Assembly (NCBI GenBank): GCA_903837285.1
Contig: CAILUD010000213.1
Span: 1 to 48,067 of the forward strand
DNA from: an uncultured Bacteroidota bacterium
GTDB taxonomy: Bacteria; Bacteroidota; Bacteroidia; Bacteroidales; GWA2-32-17
Direction: 5' to 3'
DNA length: 48,067 bases
Every line of letters starts with the position of its first letter. The first letter of the stretch is position 1. The position numbers and the translations under genes are program-made. The notes beneath the pieces are model-generated. The model searched no databases and was not told the origin of the DNA. It worked only from the letters and a program-made list of their open reading frames with translations. Shown here one piece after another: positions 33,276 through 42,612 of the stretch.

Positions 33276-33656
33276 ATGCAAACTCAGAATTTACACATTA
33301 ACAAATCACTCAACTTTTCAAGATGGAGCAGAAAAGCCTATGCTTCATTTAATTCTATTGGGAAAATCGTAAAAATATCAACTTTAAAAACTATAGTAGC
33401 TCAGGGTTTTATTAAAAAATCTAAATCATTTACTGAAATTGAATTATTTTATAATCTCACAAAAGATAATAATAAAGAACTTGATGATATAGTCACAACT
33501 TTAATTCCAATTACTCTTACTGCACAACAACCACAATTAAATGATTATTATTCTCGTATACTTAACAATTTAACAATAAAAATATTTTCATTATTTATAA
33601 GCGTAAGCATCTGTTTACGCTTTTTTGTTTCACAAAACTCAATATTAAATTTATGA
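33276..33656 (+). CDS. Uncharacterised 126-residue leader protein of the biotin operon
   Basis: A small basic protein I cannot assign to a family. Visible features: an N-terminal segment with Arg, Trp and aromatic residues (FSRWSRKAYASFNSIGKIVKI), a polar acidic middle (DNNKELDDIVTT) and a hydrophobic C-terminal stretch (IFSLFISVSICLRFFV). The stop overlaps the bioB start (ATGA), so translation of bioB is probably coupled. The 3' part is unusual because it encodes a terminator-like hairpin (33599-33626). It may be a real small protein or mainly a regulatory leader. A -7 element directly precedes the ATG. Confidence 0.6.
   Translation: MQTQNLHINKSLNFSRWSRKAYASFNSIGKIVKISTLKTIVAQGFIKKSKSFTEIELFYNLTKDNNKELDDIVTTLIPITLTAQQPQLNDYYSRILNNLTIKIFSLFISVSICLRFFVSQNSILNL
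33599..33626 (+). terminator. Terminator-like hairpin inside the leader ORF, before bioB
   Basis: An 8-bp stem AAGCGTAA/TTACGCTT with an 8-nt loop, followed directly by a run of T (TTTTTTGTTT). This is an intrinsic-terminator shape 30 bp upstream of bioB and within the translated end of the 126-residue ORF. It suggests attenuation; read-through would be needed for bioBAFD. Confidence 0.65.
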
Positions 33657-34630
33657 ACAGACAAGAAATTGACATTTTAAAAAATCAAGTAATAAATGGT
33701 AATCAGATAACTGCTAATGAAGCTATTTCTCTTTCAAATACCAAAGAAATTGAATATTTATGTAATGCTGCAAACGAAATTCGAATTCATTTTACAGGAA
33801 ATTATATTGATCTCTGTTCAATTACAAATGCACGTTCAGGAAAATGTCCCGAAAACTGCAAATGGTGCTCACAATCAGCTTTTCACAATACCGACATTGA
33901 AATTTACGACATTATAGATAAAGAACAAGCTTTAATTCAAGCTAGAAATAACCACAAAAAAGGAGTACATAAATTTTCTCTTGTAACAAGTGGCAAAACA
34001 GTTTCAGATTCAACTCTTGAAAAACTATTGGAAATTTATTCTGACATTAAAAAAGAAATGAATATTCATTTGTGTGCTTCTATGGGATTACTTAACAAAG
34101 AGCAATTAAGTAAACTTAAAAATGCCGGAATAGTTCATTACCATTGTAATCTTGAAACTGCACCTTCTTATTTTAATAATTTATGCACAACACATACAAT
34201 AGATGAAAAGCTTCAAACAATTGAATGGGCAAAAGAAGTTGGCCTGGAAATATGCAGCGGAGGCATTGTTGGAATGGGCGAAAGTATGGAACAACGAATT
34301 GAATTAGCTTTTGAATTAAGAAAAATAGGAGCAAAATCGATTCCATTAAATTTCTTAAATCCAATAAAAGGAACTGCTCTTGAAAATGCAAATCCTCTAT
34401 CAGACGATGAAGTTATGATTACAATTGCACTTTTCAGATTTATAAACCCCGATGCTAATATTCGTTTTGCAGGAGGTAGAAATATGATTTCGCACCTTGA
34501 AGAAAAGGCTTTAAATTCAGGAATAAATGCTGCACTTGTTGGCGATTTATTAACTACAGTTGGAAAAAACATCGACGAAGATATGGAGCAATTCAAAAAA
34601 CTAGGATTTAATACAAATAAAAGGAAATGA
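33653..34630 (+). CDS. bioB: Biotin synthase
   Basis: A 325-residue radical SAM enzyme that inserts sulfur into dethiobiotin. The radical-SAM motif CX3CX2C is C65, C69 and C72 ([14 protein letters not shown]). Later cysteines in HLCASMG and HYHCNLET and the Arg of [10 protein letters not shown] fit the [2Fe-2S] cluster ligands. Length is typical. It overlaps the leader ORF and bioA by 4 bp each (ATGA), so the operon is translationally coupled. Confidence 0.96.
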   Translation: MNRQEIDILKNQVINGNQITANEAISLSNTKEIEYLCNAANEIRIHFTGNYIDLCSITNARSGKCPENCKWCSQSAFHNTDIEIYDIIDKEQALIQARNNHKKGVHKFSLVTSGKTVSDSTLEKLLEIYSDIKKEMNIHLCASMGLLNKEQLSKLKNAGIVHYHCNLETAPSYFNNLCTTHTIDEKLQTIEWAKEVGLEICSGGIVGMGESMEQRIELAFELRKIGAKSIPLNFLNPIKGTALENANPLSDDEVMITIALFRFINPDANIRFAGGRNMISHLEEKALNSGINAALVGDLLTTVGKNIDEDMEQFKKLGFNTNKRK

Positions 34631-35919
34631 AAGCTGAAGATATCCTAAACAATCTTGATTTCGATAGAAAGCATGTTTTGCATCCATACACTTCAATGAT
34701 TGACCCACTTCCTGTTTTTCCAGTAAAATCGGCAAATGGCGTATATATTGAACTTGAAACTGGCGAAAAACTTATTGATGGTATGTCATCATGGTGGGCT
34801 GCAATACACGGCTATAACCATCCTGTTTTAAATAATGCCATAACAAATCAGCTAAATAATATGTCACATATTATGTTTGGTGGTTTTACACACGAACCAG
34901 CAATAAAACTTGCAGAAAAATTAATTGAAATACTACCAAATAAATTAACAAAAATATTTTTTTGCGACTCTGGCTCAGTATCGGTAGAAGTTGCAATGAA
35001 AATGGCACTTCAATACTGGCATTCAAAGAACAAGACAGAGAAAAAACATTTTGCAACAATTCGCTCAGGATATCATGGCGATACCTGGAACGCAATGTCA
35101 GTATGTGATCCAGTAACAGGAATGCATAACATATTTAAAGAAAGTTTGCCTATACAATATTTTATTTCACAACCAAAATGTAGATTTAAAGATGATTGGA
35201 ATCCTGCAGACTTTAAAGCATTAAATGATTTATTCGAGAAAAAACACCATAACATTGCTGCATTAATTCTCGAGCCAATAGTTCAGGGTGCAGGAGGCAT
35301 GTGGTTTTATCATCCTCAGTTTTTGATTGAAGCCAGAAAGCTTTGCGATAAGTATAAAATATTATTAATCTTAGATGAAATTGCTACAGGTTTTGGACGT
35401 ACAGGAAAACTTTTCGCATGCGAGCACGCAAACATCCAACCTGACATAATGTGCCTAGGAAAAGCAATAACAGGTGGCTATATGAGTTTTGCAGCAACAG
35501 CATGCACTGAACATATTGCAAATACAATTTCAAATGGCAACCCTGGAGTGTTTATGCATGGACCAACTTTTATGGCTAACCCATTGGCTTGTGCTGTATC
35601 ACTAGCTTCAATTAATTTACTGTTGAATTCAGACTGGAAACAAAATATTATGCATATTGAAAAAAATATGCGTGAATGGCTTTCACCTGCATTAAAAATT
35701 GATTCTGTTGCTGACGTCAGAGTTCTAGGAGCAATTGGTGTACTTGAAATGAAAAATAATGTAGACATTAAAAAATGTCAAAAAGAATTTGTAAAACAAG
35801 GAATATGGGTTAGGCCATTCGGAAAATTAATTTATATAATGCCACCTTATATCATCACAGATAATGAGTTAAAAACATTATGCAATGTCATTTTAAATGT
35901 TGCTAAAAATTTAAATTAA
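34627..35919 (+). CDS. bioA: Adenosylmethionine-8-amino-7-oxononanoate aminotransferase
   Basis: A 430-residue class III PLP aminotransferase converting KAPA to DAPA using S-adenosylmethionine. Signatures: HPYTSM near the N-terminus, [14 protein letters not shown] (BioA-specific SAM and KAPA pocket), [29 protein letters not shown] with the PLP Asp, and LGKAITGG containing the Schiff-base Lys. Full length. ATGA overlap with bioB; the bioF ATG follows the stop directly. Confidence 0.96.
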   Translation: MKAEDILNNLDFDRKHVLHPYTSMIDPLPVFPVKSANGVYIELETGEKLIDGMSSWWAAIHGYNHPVLNNAITNQLNNMSHIMFGGFTHEPAIKLAEKLIEILPNKLTKIFFCDSGSVSVEVAMKMALQYWHSKNKTEKKHFATIRSGYHGDTWNAMSVCDPVTGMHNIFKESLPIQYFISQPKCRFKDDWNPADFKALNDLFEKKHHNIAALILEPIVQGAGGMWFYHPQFLIEARKLCDKYKILLILDEIATGFGRTGKLFACEHANIQPDIMCLGKAITGGYMSFAATACTEHIANTISNGNPGVFMHGPTFMANPLACAVSLASINLLLNSDWKQNIMHIEKNMREWLSPALKIDSVADVRVLGAIGVLEMKNNVDIKKCQKEFVKQGIWVRPFGKLIYIMPPYIITDNELKTLCNVILNVAKNLN

Positions 35920-37080
35920 ATGTCAACTAAAAGATACGAAGAAACATTAGCTAAGATAAAAGAAAACAATAGCTATCGAATATTGCGTAATACTGTTAAG
36001 TCCGGCAAAAACATAAATTTTGAAGGCAAAAATTATTTAAATTTCTCTTCAAATGATTATTTAGGAATTTCCTCAGATATTGAGTTATGGAATAATTTTC
36101 TACAAAATAATATTTTAAATGACACTTCATTTACTGGCAGTAATTGCTCATCACGACTACTAACAGGCAATTCTGAACACTATTTAGTACTCGAAAATTA
36201 TTTGACTGAAATATACAAAAGTGAGACTGCATTGGTTTTTAACAGTGGTTATCATGTAAATATTGGAATACTACCAGCTCTTACAACAAAAAACGATTTA
36301 ATAATTGATGACAAACTTGTACATGCCAGTATTATTGATGGAGTTAGGCTTTCAGAAGCAAAAAAAATCAGATACAAGCACAATGACCTTGACCAACTCG
36401 AAGAAATTCTAAAAACAGAAAGGCATTTACACGAAAATGTATTTATTGTTACAGAATCAGTATTTAGCATGGATGGTGATTTAGCAGACATAAATAAATT
36501 GGTAGAAATAAAGAAAAAATACGATACATTTTTATATATCGACGAAGCTCATGCAATTGGAACATATGGAAAGAAAGGACTTGGGTTAGCTGAGGAACTT
36601 GGGTTAATTTCTGAAATTGATTTTATTGTCGGTACATTTGGCAAAGCTGTCGCATCACAAGGTGCTTTTGTAATATGCAGTTCATTATTCAAAAACTATT
36701 TAATAAATAAAATGCGGTCAATTATTTTTACTACTGCTCTCCCACCCTTTTCGCTTATATGGACACATTTTATTTTGCAAAGAATAACAAATATGTCTAA
36801 ACAACGAGCACATTTAATGAAATTAAGTGAATATTTCAGGAGTAAAATCTCATCTATAGGCTTTGAAACAAATGGTTCAAGTAATATTGTTCCACTTATT
36901 GTTGGAGAAAATGCTAAATGCATAAAACTGGCAGATTATCTTCAGGAAAATGGAATTTTCATTTTACCAGTCAGACCACCAACAGTTCCGGATGGCACAG
37001 CACGACTACGATTTTCACTCACTTCACAAATGGAATATTCAGAAATAGATAAAATTATTGACTTACTAAAGAAATATTAA
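35920..37080 (+). CDS. bioF: 8-amino-7-oxononanoate synthase
   Basis: A 386-residue alpha-oxoamine synthase that condenses pimeloyl thioester with alanine. Motifs: NFSSNDYLGIS, TGSNCSSRLLTGNSEHY, FNSGYHVNIGILPAL, SVFSMDGDLADI, YIDEAHAIGTYG and the PLP-lysine site VGTFGKAVASQGAF. The context between bioA and bioD supports BioF over other family members such as KBL. No bioC, bioH or bioG gene for the pimeloyl precursor is found in this operon. Confidence 0.94.
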   Translation: MSTKRYEETLAKIKENNSYRILRNTVKSGKNINFEGKNYLNFSSNDYLGISSDIELWNNFLQNNILNDTSFTGSNCSSRLLTGNSEHYLVLENYLTEIYKSETALVFNSGYHVNIGILPALTTKNDLIIDDKLVHASIIDGVRLSEAKKIRYKHNDLDQLEEILKTERHLHENVFIVTESVFSMDGDLADINKLVEIKKKYDTFLYIDEAHAIGTYGKKGLGLAEELGLISEIDFIVGTFGKAVASQGAFVICSSLFKNYLINKMRSIIFTTALPPFSLIWTHFILQRITNMSKQRAHLMKLSEYFRSKISSIGFETNGSSNIVPLIVGENAKCIKLADYLQENGIFILPVRPPTVPDGTARLRFSLTSQMEYSEIDKIIDLLKKY

Positions 37081-37081
37081 G

Positions 37082-37762
37082 ATGTCGGCAAAAACAATAT
37101 TTATTTCAGCAATTGACACAGATGCAGGTAAAACAATAGTTACTGGATTATTAGCATTAAGTTTAAAAAATCGTGGATTTAGTGTTATTACTCAAAAAAT
37201 TGCCCAAACAGGTTGTAATGATATTTCAGAAGACATATTAAAGCACCGTGAAATAATGAGCGAAGAGTTAAATGAATTTGATAAAAACGGACTCACATGT
37301 CCATATATATTTAAATTTCCAGCATCACCACATTTATCTGCTAAACTTGAAAACACTGAAATAAATACTAAAAAAATATTTTTAGCAACTTATGAACTTG
37401 AAAAACATTTTGATTTTGTATTATTAGAAGGCGTTGGAGGATTAATGGTTCCATTAAATACGAATGAGCTATTAATTGATTATATCTCAAATAAACAATA
37501 TCCATTAATTCTTGTAACATCAGGTAAATTGGGAAGTATTAATCATACATTATTAAATTTAGAAGCTATAAAATGCAGGAATATCGAACTTAATGCACTA
37601 GTTTATAATAATTATATTTCTTCTGACTCAATAATTAATTCAGATTCGAAAGAATATTTGAAAAATTATTTAATTAAATATTCTCCGCAAACACAATTTA
37701 TTGAAATTGAAAAAATAAATAAATTATCAAGTTGTACTGTTTTCAATAGTTTTAAAATATAA
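37082..37762 (+). CDS. bioD: Dethiobiotin synthetase
   Basis: A 226-residue ATP-dependent carboxylase that closes the ureido ring. The P-loop is AIDTDAGKTIVTG (a BioD-type GTDTxxGKT variant). The segment KIAQTGCND corresponds to the usual K-P-(I/V)-x-(S/T)-G motif and carries the conserved Lys, though Pro is replaced by Ala and the rest diverges. LLEGVGGLMVPLN is the Mg-binding Glu segment. Divergent but of normal length; context makes the call firm. It is the last gene of the operon. The spacer after it (37763-37896) holds no clear terminator or -7 element. Confidence 0.9.
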   Translation: MSAKTIFISAIDTDAGKTIVTGLLALSLKNRGFSVITQKIAQTGCNDISEDILKHREIMSEELNEFDKNGLTCPYIFKFPASPHLSAKLENTEINTKKIFLATYELEKHFDFVLLEGVGGLMVPLNTNELLIDYISNKQYPLILVTSGKLGSINHTLLNLEAIKCRNIELNALVYNNYISSDSIINSDSKEYLKNYLIKYSPQTQFIEIEKINKLSSCTVFNSFKI

Positions 37763-37896
37763 TTATTAGCATATTATAAATTTATTATCTGCTAAATACG
37801 AAATTCGAAAACTTTCCGTTTTCAACATTACTAAAAAAATCACATCGCTATAAGTTGCACTTCTACAAGTAGTATTTAACCTTTAATATTTATTTT

Positions 37897-39543
37897 ATGA
37901 AAACTCTATTTATTACAGCTATTGCTGTGCTTACAATTACTTTGTGCAATGCGCAAATACAACCAAAAGAAGTAAAATCAGAAATAAAAGAAGTAAAAGC
38001 ATTTCTTCTTGGTGCAGAAATTACAAGAAAAGGAAAAATTAATTTGCTAGAAGGATCAACAAGATTAATTTTCAAACACCTTTCAACAAAGATTGAAAAA
38101 GAAAGCATTCAAGCCAATTTTGGCGATGGTGTTAAAATAACAAATGTTGAAAGTGAATTAAAAATAATTAATCTCAAACTAAAAGATAGTTTAAGAATTG
38201 AAACATTAAATGATAGTATTGCCTGGTATCAAAAAAATAGCAGATTAATAAACTCTAAACTTTCTTCTATAGAAGGTGAAATTGAAGTAATTGATGTAAA
38301 CAAAGTTATAAAGAATAATTCTGGTGGAACAACTGTTGAAGAGATTGAAAAATTATCAGAATTCTATAGAAAAAGAGTTTCTGATCTTAACCAGAAAATT
38401 TTTGAATTTAATGAACAAATAACAGTAAATAATGAAAGAATTTTAAATTTAACAGATACAATAAAAGTTCTTTCAGTTATCAGGCAGGAAAAGTGGTTTG
38501 AAATAGCAATAACAGTTCAAACTACTAAGCCTGTTACTGGCGATTTCACATTATCATATCTGGTTGGTGGCACAGGCTGGTCTCCAACATATGATATCAG
38601 AGTAAAAGAAATATCAGGACAAATTGATCTAGAATATAAAGCAAAAGTTTTAAACCAAACTGAAGAAGACTGGAATAATGTTAAGATTTCATTTTCATCT
38701 GCTATGCCAACTGAATCACAAGAATCACCAAACTTAGAACCATGGCGTTTAAGTTTTAGTAATCGTTCTTACAATGAAGGAAAATTAAACGAATTCAGAC
38801 CTAGTACTATAAATAAACAAGAGGCACAAAAAAGAAGTGGTACTATTGCATTACCTGAAGGAGTTGAATTTGCAGAAGTTGAACTTTCACCTATTGCCTT
38901 TGAATTTAAAATTGACGAACAAACTTCAATTCCTTCATCTGGCAAACCATATATTATTTCAATAACAAATTACAAATTACCAGTTTCATATAAATATGTT
39001 GCAATACCTAAGATTGATCCAGCTGCATTTCTAGTAGCAGAAGTTACAGGTTGGGAAGACATGAATTTAATTGAAGGAACAACAAATATCTATTTCCGTG
39101 GAACTTTTATGGGACATTCTTATATTAAGCCACAATATGCAAATGACACATTGAATATATCACTTGGTCGCGATAATAGAGTTATGATTAATAGGGTAAA
39201 AGTTGAAGACAATAAAGGGACTAAGCTAATTGGAACTAATAACCGTGAAGAATTCACTTATAAAATTTCAGTTCGTAACACAAATCCTGGAAATATTAAA
39301 TTCACTTTAATCGATCAGGTTCCAATTGCTCAGGATAATGACATAAAAGTAGAAGTTTTGGATATTGCAAGTGCAGAAAAAGATGAATATAGCGGTCGTT
39401 TAAGCTGGAAATTCGATTTAGCGCCAAAAGAAGCTAAAGAGGTTACTGTTAGTTTTGCGGTAAAATATCCTAAAAACAGAGAAGTAAGAATTCGCTATGA
39501 TAGAAATGTTAGAGGTAGATATGGCTCTGTAAGATTTTTATAA
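37897..39543 (+). CDS. DUF4139/DUF4140 (mucoidy inhibitor MuiA-like) exported protein
   Basis: A 548-residue protein with signal peptide 1-19 (ends TLCNAQ). The N-terminal DUF4140 region (about 30-125; VKAFLLGAEITRKGKINLLEGSTRLIFKHL) is followed by a helical section (about 125-205), then DUF4139 (about 215-545) with SYLVGGTGWSPTYDIRV, LEYKAKVLNQTEEDWNNVKISFS and the C-terminal beta-sandwich ending RIRYDRNVRG. This matches the MuiA-like family, of unknown biochemical role. A strong intrinsic terminator follows 10 bp after the stop. Periplasmic or surface location is predicted. Confidence 0.88.
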   Translation: MKTLFITAIAVLTITLCNAQIQPKEVKSEIKEVKAFLLGAEITRKGKINLLEGSTRLIFKHLSTKIEKESIQANFGDGVKITNVESELKIINLKLKDSLRIETLNDSIAWYQKNSRLINSKLSSIEGEIEVIDVNKVIKNNSGGTTVEEIEKLSEFYRKRVSDLNQKIFEFNEQITVNNERILNLTDTIKVLSVIRQEKWFEIAITVQTTKPVTGDFTLSYLVGGTGWSPTYDIRVKEISGQIDLEYKAKVLNQTEEDWNNVKISFSSAMPTESQESPNLEPWRLSFSNRSYNEGKLNEFRPSTINKQEAQKRSGTIALPEGVEFAEVELSPIAFEFKIDEQTSIPSSGKPYIISITNYKLPVSYKYVAIPKIDPAAFLVAEVTGWEDMNLIEGTTNIYFRGTFMGHSYIKPQYANDTLNISLGRDNRVMINRVKVEDNKGTKLIGTNNREEFTYKISVRNTNPGNIKFTLIDQVPIAQDNDIKVEVLDIASAEKDEYSGRLSWKFDLAPKEAKEVTVSFAVKYPKNREVRIRYDRNVRGRYGSVRFL

Positions 39544-39552
39544 ATTAACTAT

Positions 39553-39590
39553 AAAACCCGTAAAATTAATTTTTTACGGGTTTTTAATTT
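39553..39590 (+). terminator. Rho-independent terminator after the DUF4139 gene
   Basis: A 13-bp perfect stem AAAACCCGTAAAA/TTTTACGGGTTTT with the loop TTAATT, continuing into T-rich sequence (TTTTTAATTT). It ends the DUF4139 transcript just before the trmD promoter. Confidence 0.88.
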
Positions 39591-39605
39591 TCTTTAATTA
39601 AGACT

Positions 39606-39613
39606 TATATTTG
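39606..39613 (+). promoter_or_regulatory. -7 promoter element of trmD
   Basis: TATATTTG, 14 nt before the trmD ATG and directly after the upstream terminator. It predicts a leader of about 5-10 nt. No clear -33 element. Confidence 0.45.
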
Positions 39614-39627
39614 TAAAAAAAGAATAA

Positions 39628-40311
39628 ATGCGTTTCGATATAATTACTGTTTTACCAGAACTTCTTGAAAGTCCTTTTAACCACTCTATTGTTAAACGAG
39701 CAAAAGATAAAGGCCTTGTTGAGATAGAAATTCATAATCTTAGAAACTTTGCTAAAAACAAGCAACGCCAGGTTGACGATTACCCTTTTGGTGGAAAAGC
39801 AGGAATGGTATTAATGATAGAACCAATTAATGATGCTATTAATCATTTAAAAAATCTACACGAATACGACGAAATTATTTACACTTCTCCTGATGGCGAA
39901 ATATTTGATCAAAAAATGGCCAATACTCTCTCACTTAAAAAAAATATTTTAATTCTTTGCGGACATTACAAAGGAATAGATCATAGAATTAGAGAAAATT
40001 TAATTACCCGCGAAGTAAGTATTGGGAACTATGTTATGACAGGTGGTGAAATGGCAGCAGCAGTTATGGTAGATAGTATAGTCAGGCTTATTCCAGGAGC
40101 AATTGGTGACGAATCATCTGCCCTCTCTGACTCATTTCAGGACGATTTGCTTGCACCACCAGTATACACACGCCCTGCCGAATTTAATGGGTGGAAAGTT
40201 CCTGATATATTGTTATCTGGAAATGAAGCTGAAATCGATAAATGGAAGCACGAACAGTCAATTTTAAGAACTAAAGAATTAAGACCTGATTTATTAAAGG
40301 ATGAAGATTAA
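39628..40311 (+). CDS. trmD: tRNA (guanine-37-N1)-methyltransferase
   Basis: A 227-residue SPOUT methyltransferase that makes m1G37 in tRNAs to prevent frameshifting. The trefoil-knot SAM site is visible as [23 protein letters not shown] and [14 protein letters not shown]; the [13 protein letters not shown] block is typical. Here trmD stands alone, away from the usual rpsP-rimM-rplS neighbours. The stop codon shares TTAA with the stop of the convergent phosphatase gene, a 4-bp overlap. Confidence 0.96.
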   Translation: MRFDIITVLPELLESPFNHSIVKRAKDKGLVEIEIHNLRNFAKNKQRQVDDYPFGGKAGMVLMIEPINDAINHLKNLHEYDEIIYTSPDGEIFDQKMANTLSLKKNILILCGHYKGIDHRIRENLITREVSIGNYVMTGGEMAAAVMVDSIVRLIPGAIGDESSALSDSFQDDLLAPPVYTRPAEFNGWKVPDILLSGNEAEIDKWKHEQSILRTKELRPDLLKDED

Positions 40312-42611
40312 ATTCTTATCCCAACAACTGTTACATCATCAATTTGTTCGTTTTCTCCCTTCCAATTAATAAATGCTTCATCAATTGCAATTCCTTGCTC
40401 ATGCATCGACTTATGGCTATTTCTAACCAATAGTTCTTTAAATTGTTTATACAAGAATTTTTTTCCCTTAGGGCCACCAAATTGATCGGGTAAACCATCA
40501 GTAAAAACATAAATCAAATCATTTTTAAGTAAAGTAAATTCATTCTGAGTAAATGGTATTTGATCTTTTTCATGTTTTCCTACGGGCATTTTATCTGGTT
40601 TTAATTCTATCAATTCATTATTGCGAATTACCCAAATTGGATTATTTGCAGCAGAATAAATAAATTTCTTGTTAGCAAAATCAAAACAAATTAAACTTGC
40701 ATCCATACCATCTTTACCTCCCTCAACACTTCCATCTTTTTTTAATCTCTCAATAATTGAATTTCGGGTATGATTTAAAATTTCTGAAGAATTACAAAAG
40801 CCTAACTCAACTGCTTTTTCTAAAGATGAAATATTTAAAATACTCATAATTGCACCCGGAACACCATGCCCAGTACTATCGGCTATTGAAATAGCAAATT
40901 TTCCGTCTTTTAAAATACTTGCCCAATAAAAATCTCCACTTACAACATCTTTGGGGTGAAAAATGACAAAATGCTCACTTAAATTTTCTTCTAATAATTT
41001 TTTATTTGCCAAAAAACTTCTTTGAATACGCTCAGCATAATTAATACTATCTGTAACATCTTTATGAATTTCTTCAATATGTTCCTTTTGAATTGTAACC
41101 AAATCACGTTGAGCCTCAATCTCATCACGCTGAGCTTCTATTTCATCTCTTTGTGTTGAAATTTCTTCTTTTTGTTGAGTAATTTCAATATTCTTTTGTT
41201 CCAGAATTTTATTATCTCTTCTTTTAATTTTATAACTTCTAAAAATAACAAATGCCAAAATTATCATAAGTAAAAAACCAATAATAAATGTATTTCGAAT
41301 AAACCTTTGTCTTGTTATTTCTGCTTTATGCTGAATATCAATTTGTAACTTTTTAAATTCTTCTTCTTTCTGTATTTTATCAAAATCATATTGCATTCCA
41401 AGCTGAGTTATTTTCTTTATGTTATCTTCATTAATTAAACTATCTGTCATTTGCTGATATATTAATTGAAATTCATAAGCTTTTTGAAATTGGTTTTGCT
41501 TTGCATATAATACACTTAAAGTTTTAGCACTATACTGAATAGGTTCCTTAGAATTATCAGCTAATGCCATTTCATAAGATTTTATATGGTATTTAATCGC
41601 TAACGGAATATTACCCATTGCATCATATAAACTTCCCATATTAGAATATCCATTACAAACTCCCTCAATATCACCAATTTTTGTTTTTATTTCTAAACAT
41701 TTTTTTAAATATTCTATAGATTTATTCAAATCCCCTTTATTATAAAATACACCAGCTATACTATTATATGCATTGGCAATTCCATTTTGATCACCTATTT
41801 CAGTAGAAAGAGTTAAATATTGGTCATAAAAAATTAAAGCAGAATCAGGATCATCTGTTGCTTCGTATATAATTCCAATATTTTGAAGTACACTACAAAT
41901 GCCATTCTTGTTATTTATTTCCTTTTGAATTGCTAACACTTTTTTATCATATTCCAATGCTTTTTTATAATCAAAAATTGAATAATAAAGACTACCTATA
42001 CTAAGAAGTGTAGCTGCAATTTCAGATTTATCACCAATTTCCTCTCTTATCTTGAGACTTTTAAATAAATAATCGAGTGCTTTTGGATAATCACCTTTTT
42101 GATTATATATATTTCCAATGCCTAAATACTCATACGCAATTCCTTCTTTGTTTTTTAGAGTTAATTCAATATTTAAACTTTTAACATAATACTCAAGTGC
42201 TTTATCAAATAACCCAATATTTTCATATGCATAACCAAGATTGTTTAGTGTTAGCGAAATTTTTGATTTAATGTTTAAGCTATCAGCAATTTTATACGCT
42301 ATAAGATAACTTTCTAATGAATTCTGATATAAACCAAGATACGAATATGAACTACCTAATGTATTCTGAGCATCAATCAAAAAGTCGAAATTTTTGATTT
42401 TATTTGAAAGATTTACTGCTAATTTTGAGTAAAATACGGCCGAATCTGGCTTTACATATTCATATGAATATGCAATCCTTATTAAAGTTGCAATTTTTAT
42501 TGTATCGTGTTTGGTTTTATTTAAGTCTTTTAATAACGAATCACGATTATTATCAGAAATACCATATATGTTAATAAACAATATACAGCATATTGTTAAA
42601 ATTTGCTTCAT
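40308..42611 (-). CDS. TPR-transmembrane-coiled-coil-SpoIIE phosphatase, paralog A (no repeat insert)
   Basis: A 767-residue membrane signalling protein. Signal peptide 1-18; about eight TPR units at 80-400 (for example [21 protein letters not shown]); TM at 440-458; a charged coiled coil 465-530 with two copies of the heptad QRDEIEA; and a PP2C/SpoIIE domain at 545-767. Metal-ligand Asp residues are in SGDFYW (D560), [10 protein letters not shown] (D578), [11 protein letters not shown] (D705) and DDVTVVG (D758/D759). A periplasmic TPR sensor is thus coupled to a cytoplasmic Ser/Thr phosphatase. Unlike its neighbours it lacks the repeat-derived insert between NNPIWVI and [10 protein letters not shown]. 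It begins one base after paralog B. Confidence 0.92.
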   Translation of the reverse strand: MKQILTICCILFINIYGISDNNRDSLLKDLNKTKHDTIKIATLIRIAYSYEYVKPDSAVFYSKLAVNLSNKIKNFDFLIDAQNTLGSSYSYLGLYQNSLESYLIAYKIADSLNIKSKISLTLNNLGYAYENIGLFDKALEYYVKSLNIELTLKNKEGIAYEYLGIGNIYNQKGDYPKALDYLFKSLKIREEIGDKSEIAATLLSIGSLYYSIFDYKKALEYDKKVLAIQKEINNKNGICSVLQNIGIIYEATDDPDSALIFYDQYLTLSTEIGDQNGIANAYNSIAGVFYNKGDLNKSIEYLKKCLEIKTKIGDIEGVCNGYSNMGSLYDAMGNIPLAIKYHIKSYEMALADNSKEPIQYSAKTLSVLYAKQNQFQKAYEFQLIYQQMTDSLINEDNIKKITQLGMQYDFDKIQKEEEFKKLQIDIQHKAEITRQRFIRNTFIIGFLLMIILAFVIFRSYKIKRRDNKILEQKNIEITQQKEEISTQRDEIEAQRDEIEAQRDLVTIQKEHIEEIHKDVTDSINYAERIQRSFLANKKLLEENLSEHFVIFHPKDVVSGDFYWASILKDGKFAISIADSTGHGVPGAIMSILNISSLEKAVELGFCNSSEILNHTRNSIIERLKKDGSVEGGKDGMDASLICFDFANKKFIYSAANNPIWVIRNNELIELKPDKMPVGKHEKDQIPFTQNEFTLLKNDLIYVFTDGLPDQFGGPKGKKFLYKQFKELLVRNSHKSMHEQGIAIDEAFINWKGENEQIDDVTVVGIRI

Positions 42612-42612
42612 G

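Noticed and set aside
34213-34596. Antisense 127-codon frame in bioB
   Set aside because: Shadow of bioB; no promoter or family features.
37763-37896. Promoter or terminator between bioD and the DUF4139 gene
   Set aside because: Only weak 4-6-bp stems and no TAnnTTTG element were found.
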